A DNA stretch of 42,700 nt from Amycolatopsis decaplanina DSM 44594 (GTDB taxonomy: Bacteria > Actinomycetota > Actinomycetes > Mycobacteriales > Pseudonocardiaceae), in contig NZ_AOHO01000062.1 of NCBI RefSeq assembly GCF_000342005.1, positions 1 through 42,700 of the forward strand, read 5' to 3'. Shown piece by piece: positions 24,595 through 33,525 of this stretch. Position 1 is the first letter of the stretch, and each line of letters opens with the position of its first letter. The notes beneath the pieces were generated by a model. It saw only the letters and a list, made by a program, of their open reading frames with translations. It ran no database searches and was not told the DNA's origin. The translations under genes and the position numbers were made by a program.

Positions 24595-27500
24595 GTGCTG
24601 CGAACACGACCCATCGTCCTGGTCCTGGCGATGCTCGCCGGGACCCTCGTCGCGGCCGGCTCTTCGGCGGCGGCCGACGGTCCACCCGCCGACGTCCAGT
24701 CCTACCTGGACGATCCACGAAAAGTCGCCGAAGGACAGGAGCCACCGCACGCTTTCCTGCGTCCTTACGCCGACGTCTCCGCCGCGGCCCGTCGCGACGA
24801 ACGCAGTCCGTACACGATGTCGCTCGACGGCAAGTGGCGGATCACGATGGCCGACAACCCGTCTCAGGTCCCGGCCGGATTCCACGAGGACGGCTACGAC
24901 GCGTCGCGCTGGCGCGAGGTGTCCGTGCCGCACACCTGGCAGACGGACGGTCTGGACCACCCGATCTTCCGCAACATCGCCACGGAGATCCAGCCCGACG
25001 ACCCGCCGCGCGTCCCGCGTGACGTGAATCCGACCGGCGCCTACGTCCGCGACTTCACCCTGCCCGCGGACTGGACGGAACGCGAGACCTTCCTGCGCTT
25101 CGACGGCGTCACGTCGGCGTACTTCGTCTGGGTCAACGGGCAGTACATCGGCTACGACCAGGGTGGCTACACGCCGGCCGAGTTCGACATCTCCTCCGCG
25201 CTGCGGCCAGGCCCGAACCGGATCGCCGTGCAGGTGCACCGCTGGAGCGCCGGTGCCTACCTGGAGGACGTCGACCAGTGGCGGTATTCGGGCATCTTCC
25301 GCTCCGTGACCCTGCATTCGGCACCGGGGACGTTCATCCAGGACGTCGGGCTGACCACCGACCTCGACGCGACCTACACCGACGCCACCCTCAAGGCCGC
25401 GGTCGAGATCGCCACCAAACCCGGCGGGACGACGGGCAGGCACCGGGTCGGGTTGAGCTTGCGCGACGCGGCGGGCAAGGAGGTCGGGACCACGAGCGGT
25501 GAGGTCGACGCGGGCGGCAAGACGGCGTTGAGCCTGCCTGTCCGCAACCCGGCGAAGTGGACCGACGAGACACCGAACCTGTACACGGCCGTCCTCACGC
25601 TGGCCGCGCCCGACGGCCGCGTCACGCACATCACCAGCGAGACGGTCGGGTTCCGCGAGATCGAGATCCGCGACAAGCAGTTGCTCGTCAACGGGAAACG
25701 GGTGTTGTTCAAGGGCGTCAACCGCGCGGAGACAGATCCCGATCACGGCAGGCACGTGCCGCGCGGCGCGCAGGAGCGCGACGTCGCGTTGATGAAGCAG
25801 CTCAACGTCAACGCGGTCCGCACCTCGCATTATCCTTCGGACCCCTATTTCTACGAACTGGCCGACCGGCACGGCCTCTGGATCGACGACGAGATCGACA
25901 TCGAGACCCACAACCACGAGAACTGCGCACGCTATTGCCAGGCGAACGACCCGGCCTGGCGGGACGCGTTCTTCGACCGCATGATCGGCATGGTCGAACG
26001 GGACAAGAACCACCCGAGCGTCTTCCTGTGGGACACCGGCAACGAGGCCGGTCTCGGCGCGCATCACTTCGCGCTGGCGGAATGGCTGGACGCGAACGAG
26101 CCGACCCGGCCGATCTACCACCAGTCGAACAGCCCGGACGGTGACGCGCCTTTCGCCGACGTCTGGGGGCCGCGGTATCCGTCTCCGGAGAAGTTCGCCG
26201 AGCAGGCGAAGAACACCACCAAACCGCTGATCTTCGGCGAGTACGCCCACGCGATGGGCAACAGCCTGGGGAACTTCCAGGAGTTCTGGGACACGATCCG
26301 GGCGAATCCGTCGACCCAGGGCGGGTTCATCTGGGACTGGGCGGAACAGAACATCCGGCAGCGGATCCGGATCACGCCCGATTCGTCGGGCAACGACATC
26401 TCGGCGCACCTCAGCGGCAAGCCGGAGCTGGTCGAGGGACACCGCGGCAAGGCGCTGGCGCTGTCCGGGCTGGACGATTTCGTCGAGGTCTACCGCGACC
26501 GGAAACTCGACATCACCGGGAAGGCGCTGACCTTGGACGCCTGGGTGAAGCCGGGGAAGTGGACCGGTGACTTCCGCATCCTCGGCAAGGGCGACCATCA
26601 GTACGCGCTCAAGATGAAGACACAGGACACCCTGGAGTTCTTCATCCACAGTGGAACGTGGCAGGCGGTCCAGGCCAAGGTGCCCGCCGATTTCTACGGC
26701 GACTGGCACCGGGTGAGCGGGACCTACGACGGTACGGCCCTGCGGCTCTACCTCGACGGCAAGGAGATCGGGAGCAAGCCGTTCAGCGGTGCGATCGACT
26801 CGTCTTCGGCGGAGGTCAACATCGGGCGCGACTTCGAAACGTCGTGGAACGACCCGTCGAGCATCGGCTGGATGGGGCGCGGCGCCGTCGACGACGTCCG
26901 CATCTACGACAAGCCGCTTTCCGCCGCGGAATTGTCCGGTGCCGCCCCGGTGGGCGGGGCCGTCCTGGCGCTGGACTTCGACAGCGTCACGGACCGGGGG
27001 AGTCACCTGTCGTACGGCTCCAGTCTGTCCGGTGTGGACGGTCTGATCGGCTCGGACCGGTCGGCGCAGCCGGAGACCGCGCAGATGGCGTGGGCACACC
27101 AGCCGCTCCGGTTCGCCTGGTCGGGTGGTTCGTTGTCGGTGACCAATGAGCGGCAGTTCAAGGGCACCGACGAGCTGAACCTGCGGTGGCGGGTCCAGGA
27201 AGGTTCCCGGATCGTGGCCGGCGGCGAACAGCCGTTGCGGGTGGGTGCCGGTGCGACCGGCCACATCGCCGTTCCGGTGCCGCCGAATCCCGCGGACCGC
27301 GAACGGTTCCTCACCGTCGAGGCCGTGATGACCCAAAGCGAGCCGATGCTCGCGAGGGGACACGTCCTGGCGCACGACCAGTTCTCCCTTGGCGGGAAAC
27401 GGGTTCCGGGCCTGGACCGGACGCCGCTCGACGGGAAGTCCGTCGGCGTCGTCGAGGACGCGGGTTCGGTGTCTGCCTCGGCGGCAGGCGTCACGTATCG

Positions 27501-28344
27501 GGTGGACAAGTCCACCGGAGCGCTGGCGTCGATCCGGCACCAGGGCAAGGAACTGCTGAGCGGGGGCCCGGAGCTCGACGCGTGGCGGGCACCCATCAGC
27601 AACGAGACCTTCGCCTGGGGCAGGGCGGAAGGTGAGGACTGGCGTAAGGCCGGGTTGGACCGGCTCAAGACCACGGTCACGGGCGTCCGGGTCGAAAAGG
27701 ACGGCTCGCGCGGTGTGCGGGTGATCGTCGACAGCCGGGTCGCGGCGCCGGACGTCGCCGGGGCGTGGTTCGACCAGACGATGACCTACACCGTCGACCG
27801 GGCCGGGACACTGAGCCTCGGCAACCGGGTGGTGCCGCAAGGAAGTGTGCGCACGCTGCCGTATCTGCCGCGGATCGGTGTCTCGCTCGCGGTGCCGGAC
27901 CGGTACGACCGGTTCACCTGGTATGGGCGGAAAGCCGAGAGCTACGTCGACCGGAAGGACGGGACGCCGATCGGCGTGCAGTCGAGCACGGTGGACCAGC
28001 AGTACGTCGAGTACCACCGGCCGCAGGACCACGGCAACCACACCGACAGCCGATGGGCGCTGCTCACCGACGGCCGGACCGGTGGCCTGTTGGTCGGGGG
28101 AGCGAACGACGTCAGCGTGACGCCGTTCGACGACCTCGACCGGGCTGCGTACCCGTTCCAGTTGCAGCGCAACAAGGGCTGGTTCACGCTGCACGCGAGC
28201 CACGCGGTGACCGGGGTCGGGGACACTCCCAACCCGGTGCGGGAACGCAGCCAGGTCCGGCCGGACAGCACCTACGAGTACACGCTGTCGCTGCGGCCGC
28301 TGACTCCGCAGGAAGCGCGCGCGGGGCTGCCGACCGGCGGCTGA
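24595..28344 (+). CDS. Secreted glycoside hydrolase family 2 beta-galactosidase with LamG domain
   Basis: This 1249-residue protein starts with a signal peptide (MLRTRPIVLVLAMLAGTLVA, cleavage likely near SSAAA-DG). The order is a GH2 sugar-binding domain (DGKWRITMADNP...EVSVPHTWQ), an Ig-like domain, a TIM barrel with acid/base Glu484 in GNEAG and nucleophile Glu549 in FGEYAHAMGNS, and a LamG/concanavalin-like domain (about 600-785, ALTLDAWVKPGKWTG...). A C-terminal LacZ-type small-chain domain with WYGRKAESYVDRKDG follows. It probably removes galactose from polysaccharides outside the cell, consistent with arabinogalactan use. The GTG at 24595 has GGGAGG nine bases upstream; the long reading frame upstream of it is not protein-like. 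The gene lies between palindrome copies 1 and 2 and has no arabinose operator of its own. Confidence 0.88.
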   Translation: MLRTRPIVLVLAMLAGTLVAAGSSAAADGPPADVQSYLDDPRKVAEGQEPPHAFLRPYADVSAAARRDERSPYTMSLDGKWRITMADNPSQVPAGFHEDGYDASRWREVSVPHTWQTDGLDHPIFRNIATEIQPDDPPRVPRDVNPTGAYVRDFTLPADWTERETFLRFDGVTSAYFVWVNGQYIGYDQGGYTPAEFDISSALRPGPNRIAVQVHRWSAGAYLEDVDQWRYSGIFRSVTLHSAPGTFIQDVGLTTDLDATYTDATLKAAVEIATKPGGTTGRHRVGLSLRDAAGKEVGTTSGEVDAGGKTALSLPVRNPAKWTDETPNLYTAVLTLAAPDGRVTHITSETVGFREIEIRDKQLLVNGKRVLFKGVNRAETDPDHGRHVPRGAQERDVALMKQLNVNAVRTSHYPSDPYFYELADRHGLWIDDEIDIETHNHENCARYCQANDPAWRDAFFDRMIGMVERDKNHPSVFLWDTGNEAGLGAHHFALAEWLDANEPTRPIYHQSNSPDGDAPFADVWGPRYPSPEKFAEQAKNTTKPLIFGEYAHAMGNSLGNFQEFWDTIRANPSTQGGFIWDWAEQNIRQRIRITPDSSGNDISAHLSGKPELVEGHRGKALALSGLDDFVEVYRDRKLDITGKALTLDAWVKPGKWTGDFRILGKGDHQYALKMKTQDTLEFFIHSGTWQAVQAKVPADFYGDWHRVSGTYDGTALRLYLDGKEIGSKPFSGAIDSSSAEVNIGRDFETSWNDPSSIGWMGRGAVDDVRIYDKPLSAAELSGAAPVGGAVLALDFDSVTDRGSHLSYGSSLSGVDGLIGSDRSAQPETAQMAWAHQPLRFAWSGGSLSVTNERQFKGTDELNLRWRVQEGSRIVAGGEQPLRVGAGATGHIAVPVPPNPADRERFLTVEAVMTQSEPMLARGHVLAHDQFSLGGKRVPGLDRTPLDGKSVGVVEDAGSVSASAAGVTYRVDKSTGALASIRHQGKELLSGGPELDAWRAPISNETFAWGRAEGEDWRKAGLDRLKTTVTGVRVEKDGSRGVRVIVDSRVAAPDVAGAWFDQTMTYTVDRAGTLSLGNRVVPQGSVRTLPYLPRIGVSLAVPDRYDRFTWYGRKAESYVDRKDGTPIGVQSSTVDQQYVEYHRPQDHGNHTDSRWALLTDGRTGGLLVGGANDVSVTPFDDLDRAAYPFQLQRNKGWFTLHASHAVTGVGDTPNPVRERSQVRPDSTYEYTLSLRPLTPQEARAGLPTGG

Positions 28345-28353
28345 CCTTCATGC

Positions 28354-28399
28354 CTCGTGAGTGGTAATGACGGTTAGAACCGTCATTACCACTCACGAG
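28354..28399. repeat. Palindrome family copy 2 (22-base perfect arms)
   Basis: Arms 28354-28375 and 28378-28399 are exact reverse complements around the centre AG. Apart from one stem pair (T-A instead of G-C), two extra outer pairs and the centre, it is identical to copy 1. It follows the GH2 stop by nine bases and probably terminates it. Confidence 0.85.
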
Positions 28400-28448
28400 T
28401 TGCGGCAGTCGCTAGTCTGGATCTCCGACTGCGAGGGAGACTGAATTC

Positions 28449-28853
28449 ATGGCGGAATGGGCCGATCTGGTCGCGTTCGTACGGCACGAATATCGAGTGG
28501 TGAAGGACGAACCGGACGAAATTCGCATCCGGTTGTCCTACGGCGACGACGACTACGAAGAGCGGGCCCAGACCGTGGTCATCGCGCGGGAGATCTTCGA
28601 CCGCCGCGAGGACTGGGTACAGATCGCGACGCCGTTCGCGCGGATCGACGAGGTCGACCTGGCGACCGTGCTGACCGAAATCGGCAACACGATCGTCGTC
28701 GGGGGACTGGTGATCATGGGAGAGCACCTGGTACTGCGCCATTCCCTGCCGTTGGTGAACCTCGACATCAACGAGTTCACCGACCCGCTCGAACTCGTCG
28801 CCGGTTCGGCGGAACTGCTCGAACAACAATTCACGGGTCGCGACGACTACTGA
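28449..28853 (+). CDS. YbjN-like small acidic protein
   Basis: This 134-residue acidic cytoplasmic protein has alternating strands and helices: LVAFVRHEYRVVKDEPDEIR, then AQTVVIAREIFDRREDWVQI, GNTIVVGGLVIMGEHLVLRH and a C-terminal SLPLVNLDINEFTDPLELVA. The pattern resembles the YbjN / type III secretion chaperone-like fold, seen in many actinobacterial proteins of this size. Such proteins may bind partner proteins; no enzymatic residues are visible. GGGAG lies nine bases before the ATG. A -10-like TAGTCT is at 28413-28418. It is a single gene after palindrome copy 2. Function is unknown. Confidence 0.65.
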   Translation: MAEWADLVAFVRHEYRVVKDEPDEIRIRLSYGDDDYEERAQTVVIAREIFDRREDWVQIATPFARIDEVDLATVLTEIGNTIVVGGLVIMGEHLVLRHSLPLVNLDINEFTDPLELVAGSAELLEQQFTGRDDY

Positions 28854-29244
28854 TCATCCGGTCATGAGCTGACGGAGCCCTACCGGCCGGCGGCGAGCGC
28901 GCTCGCGTTCGTCGCCGGTGAGCTTGTCGATCGCCGCCTTGAGGGCTTGCGTCCGCGGAGTGCCGGGCAGCCTGCGACGGCGGACGCGACGCGGAGGTCG
29001 GGTTCGCTGCCACGCTCGACCCGGCGGCTCCCGCCGTGACGCCGTACTCGGCGAGCACCGGCGGGTGATCGAGTGTCCATTGAGGACGAAGGTGGACGCG
29101 CCGTGGTCGAATCGGAACCGTCGCGCCACGATCCGGGACCGGTTGCTCCGGACAGGTGAGCCGGTTCGCTGGGGGTGGTCGTACGAGTACCGTGTCCCAG
29201 GGCGTCCTTGTCCGTCCGGAGCCGATGCCCGGATGTGAGGGATC
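28854..29244. other. Intergenic stretch without a supported gene
   Basis: Several short frames cross these 391 bases on both strands, but they are Arg-rich and lack protein-like composition. The minus-strand frame ending at 28854 closes with TQALKAAIDKLTGDERERAR, which looks slightly protein-like and could be a decayed gene end. I found no tRNA, strong hairpin or clear promoter. It must contain the promoter of the LuxR-type gene at 29245. Confidence 0.4.
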
Positions 29245-31578
29245 GTGACCAGGCGAGCGGGTGTGTTACCGGCCGAGGTGTCGAGTTTCGTGGGTCGGCG
29301 CCGCGAGCGGGTCGAGCTCAAGCGCTTGGTGGCGGATTCGCGGCTGGTGACGGTGACCGGGCCCGGTGGAGTGGGGAAGTCCCGGCTGGCCCTGCGTGTC
29401 GCGGCGGAATTGCGGAAAGGCTTCGCCGACGGGGTGTGGTGGGTGGAGCTCGCGGCGTTGCGGGATGCCGGTCTGCTCGCCCAGGTGGTGGCGGAGGTGC
29501 TGGGCGTGCAGGATGTGACGCCGCGCCCCTTGACCGACGTGCTGGCCGAGTTCCTGGCGACACGGTCGCTGTTGCTGGTGCTGGATACCTGTGAGCATCT
29601 GGTGGATCCCTGTGCGGTGCTGGTCCACCGGCTGCTGCGAGCCGCGCCGGGCCTGTGTGTGCTGGCCACCAGCCGGCAGTCACTGAGGGTCACCGGAGAG
29701 TGCCTGTATCCCGTGCCGCCGTTGACGGTCCGGCCCCAGGAACACGGCGCGTTGTCCGACGGAGCGAAGCTGTTCGTCGAGCGCGCTCGCGCCGTACGCG
29801 CGAATTTCGGCTTGATCGAGCACGACACCGAGACTGTCGTGCGGCTTTGCCTGCGTCTCGACGGGATTCCGCTGGCGATCGAGCTGGCGGCGGCGCAAAT
29901 TCGGGCCCATTCGGTGCGAGACGTGCTGGACCGCCTTGATGACCGGTTCGACCTGCTGGTCGGTGGCTGCCGGGGTGGGCCGGTGCGACACGCGACGTTG
30001 GAGACCGCCATCGACTGGAGCCACAAGTTGTGTACTCCGGCGGAGCGGTTGCTGTGGGCACGGATGTCCGTATTCGCCGGATCCTTCGATCTGACCGCCG
30101 TCCGCGAAGTCTGCGCCGATGACCGGCTTCGCGCCGAGGACATGGTGGAGCTGGTGGCGGAGTTGGTGGACAAGTCGGTCCTGCAGTGCGAGGAGCACCG
30201 CTCCGGGATGCGCTACCGGCAGCTGGACACGCTCCGGGACTACGGCCGCGACCGGTTGCGGCAGGCAGGCGATGAGGAGGTGCTGCTGCGGCGCCACCGT
30301 GATCATTACCTGTGCCTGGCGAAGAAGTTCGAAGCGCACTGGTGCGGCCCGGACCAGCTCGACTGGTACGAGCGGCTGAACCGTGAACACACCAATGTCC
30401 GGGCCGCGATGGATTTCTGCCTCGGCGATCGCCGGGAACACCTGCTGGGGCTGGAACTGGCCACCGCGCTGAGGTGCTACTGGTTCGGTTGCGGGTACGT
30501 GCGCGAGGGGCGGCATCACTTGGACCGCGCGCTGGCACTGAACCCGGTACCGAGCCCCACGTGGGCCGTCGCGGTGTGGGCCCGTGCTTGGCTGCTCCTG
30601 GCCCAGGGCGACCTGGATGCGGCGGACGCCAGTCTCGCTCCCGGCATGGCCTACGTCGAACAGCACGGCGACACCGCGATCACCGGGTGGACCGTTTACG
30701 TCGCAGGACTGGCCGCGATGCTCCGCGGTGACCCGATTCGGGGAGCGGAACTGGCCGAGCGTGCCGCGAACCTGCACCGGTGCGGTGGTGACCCCGGGAG
30801 CGGGCTGTTCGCCGCGTTGTCTGTGCAGTCCATCTCCCTTGCCGTGGCCGGGAGATACGACCGCGCGGTCGCCGTGACCGAGGAAGGCCGGGCAGCCTGC
30901 GATCGGTACGGCGAACGCTGGATGCGCTCGTATCTCAGCTATGTCCGTGCCCTGGCGGAGATGGGCCGGGGTGACCCCGGCACAGCGGTGGACTTCGCCC
31001 GCGACGCACTGCGGTTCAAACGCCTGCTGACCGACCAGGCCGGGATCGCGGTCACCCTGGACGTGCTCGCACAGGCGACCGCGGCATTGGGACAGGCGGA
31101 CAGGGCCGCCTGTCTGCTCGGCATCGCGCACCGGCTCTGGCATACCTTCGGCCTGCCCCAGCTCGGCTCCTCGGCCCTGCTCGCCGCCAGTGAGCACTGC
31201 GAAGAGATCGTCCGCCGCGGTCTCGGTGACGCCGCCTACCAGGCGGCGTTCGACGTCGGCGCGGCTTTCGAATTCGACGACGCCATCGCCTACGCCCTCG
31301 ACGAACAACCGCCGCCGCCGGAGCCCGCCCCGTCGTTCGACGGCCGGGAGCTGTTGACCCGGCGTGAACGGGAGGTCGCCGAACTCGTGGCCGAAGGACT
31401 GACCAACCAGCAGATCGCCACCCGATTGGTCATCGCGAAACGCACCGCCGAAGGCCACGTCGAACGCATTCTCAACAAACTCGGCCTCCCCAACCGCACC
31501 CGCATCGCCACCTGGGCCGCCGAGCACGGTGCCGCCGCTCGTGCCGCGGGATCGGCTGACCACCGAAACCACCGCTGA
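29245..31578 (+). CDS. Large regulator: NTPase (NB-ARC-like), TPR and LuxR-type HTH
   Basis: This 777-residue protein has, in order: an AAA/NB-ARC-like NTPase starting SSFVGRRRERVELKRL with Walker A GPGGVGKSRLAL (about 40-51) and Walker B LLLVLDTCEHL; a winged-helix-like region (FAGSFDLTAVREVC); TPR-like helices (about 370-680); and a C-terminal LuxR/GerE HTH, LLTRREREVAELVAEGLTNQ...KRTAEGHVERILNKLG. It would be a cytoplasmic, ATP-dependent transcription activator. The GTG has GAGGG four to eight bases upstream. It overlaps the downstream reading frame (31529) that carries an MFS remnant. Members of this class often control export or metabolism genes nearby, but the intact target is not evident here. 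Confidence 0.88.
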   Translation: MTRRAGVLPAEVSSFVGRRRERVELKRLVADSRLVTVTGPGGVGKSRLALRVAAELRKGFADGVWWVELAALRDAGLLAQVVAEVLGVQDVTPRPLTDVLAEFLATRSLLLVLDTCEHLVDPCAVLVHRLLRAAPGLCVLATSRQSLRVTGECLYPVPPLTVRPQEHGALSDGAKLFVERARAVRANFGLIEHDTETVVRLCLRLDGIPLAIELAAAQIRAHSVRDVLDRLDDRFDLLVGGCRGGPVRHATLETAIDWSHKLCTPAERLLWARMSVFAGSFDLTAVREVCADDRLRAEDMVELVAELVDKSVLQCEEHRSGMRYRQLDTLRDYGRDRLRQAGDEEVLLRRHRDHYLCLAKKFEAHWCGPDQLDWYERLNREHTNVRAAMDFCLGDRREHLLGLELATALRCYWFGCGYVREGRHHLDRALALNPVPSPTWAVAVWARAWLLLAQGDLDAADASLAPGMAYVEQHGDTAITGWTVYVAGLAAMLRGDPIRGAELAERAANLHRCGGDPGSGLFAALSVQSISLAVAGRYDRAVAVTEEGRAACDRYGERWMRSYLSYVRALAEMGRGDPGTAVDFARDALRFKRLLTDQAGIAVTLDVLAQATAALGQADRAACLLGIAHRLWHTFGLPQLGSSALLAASEHCEEIVRRGLGDAAYQAAFDVGAAFEFDDAIAYALDEQPPPPEPAPSFDGRELLTRREREVAELVAEGLTNQQIATRLVIAKRTAEGHVERILNKLGLPNRTRIATWAAEHGAAARAAGSADHRNHR

Positions 31579-31636
31579 CCTCCTCGTCCCGAGTGCAGGC
31601 CCAGCACAGTACGGGCGGGCCGGGTCCGCTTCCGGA

Positions 31637-31867
31637 AATCGGGCGGCGGTCGAATTCGCGACGCCGGTGGATCCGAGCGCCGCGGGTTTGTTCAATACCG
31701 TGCGACAGGTGGGTGCGGTGGCGGTGACGGGCGCGGTTCTGGCGGGTCTCGAATCGAGCCCTGCGTTGGTCTTCGGTGTTGTCGCCGCGGCCGGTGCTGT
31801 CGCGGCAGGACGATTGCCGGTGGATTCGGTCGCCGATCGTGAGGCGCGGTCGATGAATCCGGCTTGA
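31637..31867 (+). pseudogene. Remnant of an MFS exporter (last two membrane segments)
   Basis: The frame ending at TGA 31867 reads ATPVDPSAAGLFNTVRQVGA, then VAVTGAVLAGLESSPALVFG and VVAAAGAVAAGRLP. This matches the last two segments of DHA2/EmrB-type exporters, where the usual text is ASGLLNTVRQVGG. Nothing of the first twelve segments is present; upstream codons belong to the regulator gene or are not protein-like. A start at 31529 would give a 112-residue protein but overlaps the regulator by 50 bases. I read it as a decayed gene end. It lies 30 bases before palindrome copy 3. Confidence 0.5.
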
Positions 31868-31896
31868 ATCCACGGGCGCGGAAGTGCTGGCTTCAC

Positions 31897-31950
31897 GGTG
31901 GTCGTGAGTGATTAGGGTCGTTAGAACGACCCTAATCACTCACGACCACC
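31897..31950. repeat. Palindrome family copy 3 (26-base perfect arms)
   Basis: Arms 31897-31922 and 31925-31950 are exact reverse complements around AG. The outer part has CGTGAGTG as in copies 1 and 2, and the centre GTTAGAAC matches copy 2; the stem between has diverged with compensating changes. It separates the MFS remnant (+) from the stop of hpaI (-) at 31967 and can terminate from both sides. Confidence 0.85.
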
Positions 31951-31966
31951 TGGACCGACCGCCCGG

Positions 31967-32746
31967 TCATGAGTCCGGCGGATGCCGCCGTGCGAGCGCC
32001 TCCGAACCTTGGGCGAGCAGGGTGACGTCGGCCCCGACCAGGATGAACGAAGCGCCGGCATCGAGATAGCGCTGGGCCTGCGCGGGGTCGAAGGCGTTGA
32101 CGCCGACCGGTTTCCCTTGTGCGCGGACGGCCTCGAAAGTGCTCAGGACGGCCGCCGTGACATCGGTGTGCGTCTGTTTTCCGAGCAGGCCCATCGAGGC
32201 GGCAAGATCGGACGGTCCGACGAACACCCCGTCGACGCCGTCGACAGCGGCGATCTCGGCGGCGGCGGCGACCCCCGCCGTCGACTCGATCTGGACGAAC
32301 AGCGATGTGAATTCCCCGGCCTTCGCGAGGTAGTCCTCGACCCGGTTCCAGCGCGCCGACCGGGAGAGGGCGCTGCCGACGCCGCGTACGCCTCGCGGCG
32401 GATAGCGGACGGCCCGTACGACGGCTTCCGCTTCGGCCGCGCTGTCGACCATGGGCACCAGCAGGTTCTGCGCGCCCAGGTCGAGCAGTTGCTTGAGAGC
32501 GACCGCGTCGCCGGAGGGAGCGCGCACCACCGGGGTGATCGGATACGCGGCGATCGTCTGCAGCAACGACTGCACCGTCTCGAGACCGGCGGGGGAGTGC
32601 TCGGTGTCGACGAGCAGCCAGTCGAGCCCGGAGCCCGCGCAGATCTCCGCGACGACCGGGCTGCCCGACGTGACCCACATGCCGATCAGCGGCCGCGCGG
32701 CCTCGGCCAGCCGCTCCCGGAAGGCCGGGTCTAGACGAAGCGGCAT
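31967..32746 (-). CDS. hpaI: 4-hydroxy-2-oxoheptanedioate (HpcH/HpaI) aldolase
   Basis: This 259-residue class II aldolase cleaves 4-hydroxy-2-oxoheptane-1,7-dioate to pyruvate and succinic semialdehyde, the last step of the pathway. Visible family residues are His50 in VDTEHSP, Arg75 in VVRAPSGD, metal ligands Glu154 in FVQIESTAG and Asp180 in FVGPSDLAASMG. The ATG at 32746 lies inside the end of hpaH, giving a 16-base overlap and coupling to it; GGGGGCG is upstream. A longer reading frame to 32977 would overlap hpaH deeply and is rejected. It is the last gene of the minus-strand hpa operon, before palindrome copy 3. Confidence 0.92.
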   Translation of the reverse strand: MPLRLDPAFRERLAEAARPLIGMWVTSGSPVVAEICAGSGLDWLLVDTEHSPAGLETVQSLLQTIAAYPITPVVRAPSGDAVALKQLLDLGAQNLLVPMVDSAAEAEAVVRAVRYPPRGVRGVGSALSRSARWNRVEDYLAKAGEFTSLFVQIESTAGVAAAAEIAAVDGVDGVFVGPSDLAASMGLLGKQTHTDVTAAVLSTFEAVRAQGKPVGVNAFDPAQAQRYLDAGASFILVGADVTLLAQGSEALARRHPPDS

Positions 32747-33516
32747 GTGATCGCCCCCAGATCCCGGTAATCGGCGGTCACGGTGTCGCCGGGGTGCACC
32801 CACATCGGCCGCGTGAACGACCCGGCCAGCACGATGTCGCCCGGGTCGAGCGTGTCGCCGTGCTGCGCGAGTTTGTTCGCCAGCCAGGCGACACCGTTCG
32901 CGGGATGATTCAGCACCGCGGCGGCGACGCCGGACTCCTCGATGGTCTCGTTGCGGTACAACAGCGCCGAAACCCATCGCAGGTCTACGGCGTCCACGGC
33001 GACCGGGTTGCCGCCGTAGACCATGCCACCCATGGCCGCGTTGTCGCTGATCGTGTCCACGATGGTCCGCCCCGCCATCTCGATCCGAGAGGACAGGATC
33101 TCCAGCGCGGGTACGACGTACTCGGTCGCACGCAGCACGTCGAACACCGTGGTGTCCGGCCCGGCGAGGGAATCACGAAGCACGAAAGCCAGCTCGACCT
33201 CGATGCGCACGTTCGAGAACCGGCTGTGCTCGATCACGGCACCGTTCTCGAACACCATGTCCGCGAAGATGGCGCCGTAGTCGGGTTCGGTGATCCCGGT
33301 GGCGGCCTGCATGACCTTCGAGGTGAGCCCGATCTTCCGGCCGACCGGACGGCGTCCCGCCGCGATACCCCGCCGCCGCCATTCGTTCTGCACGGCGTAC
33401 GAGTCCTCGACGGTCATGTCCGGATAGCGCGCCGTCAGCAGCGGGATCGTCTTCCGGGCCTCCTCCGCGGCCGCCAGTTCGTCGGCGATCGCGGTGATCG
33501 TTTCCTGTTCGAGCAT
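32731..33516 (-). CDS. hpaH: 2-oxo-hepta-4-ene-1,7-dioate hydratase
   Basis: This 261-residue hydratase adds water to 2-oxohept-4-ene-1,7-dioate. It belongs to the HpcG/MhpD group of the FAH superfamily. Metal ligands match the E. coli enzyme in position: Glu106 and Glu108 in RIEVELAFVL and Glu139 in VPALEILSSRI. Substrate-region motifs GRKIGLTSKVMQ and PDYGAIFADMV are also present. The ATG has GGCGGGG just upstream and follows hpaD by nine bases. It ends in TAG and overlaps the hpaI start. Confidence 0.94.
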   Translation of the reverse strand: MLEQETITAIADELAAAEEARKTIPLLTARYPDMTVEDSYAVQNEWRRRGIAAGRRPVGRKIGLTSKVMQAATGITEPDYGAIFADMVFENGAVIEHSRFSNVRIEVELAFVLRDSLAGPDTTVFDVLRATEYVVPALEILSSRIEMAGRTIVDTISDNAAMGGMVYGGNPVAVDAVDLRWVSALLYRNETIEESGVAAAVLNHPANGVAWLANKLAQHGDTLDPGDIVLAGSFTRPMWVHPGDTVTADYRDLGAITCRFV

Positions 33517-33525
33517 GTCCCCGCC

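Noticed and set aside
24565..28203. A 1212-codon minus-strand frame opposite the GH2 gene
   Set aside because: It has no recognisable domain; the plus strand has GH2 catalytic motifs, a signal peptide and a ribosome site.
28854..29080. Minus-strand frame ending in TQALKAAIDKLTGDERERAR
   Set aside because: The end looks protein-like, but nothing upstream does and there is no start or ribosome site. At most a decayed gene end.
32747..32977. Longer start for hpaI
   Set aside because: It would run inside hpaH for over 200 bases; the HpaI family N-terminus matches the ATG at 32746.
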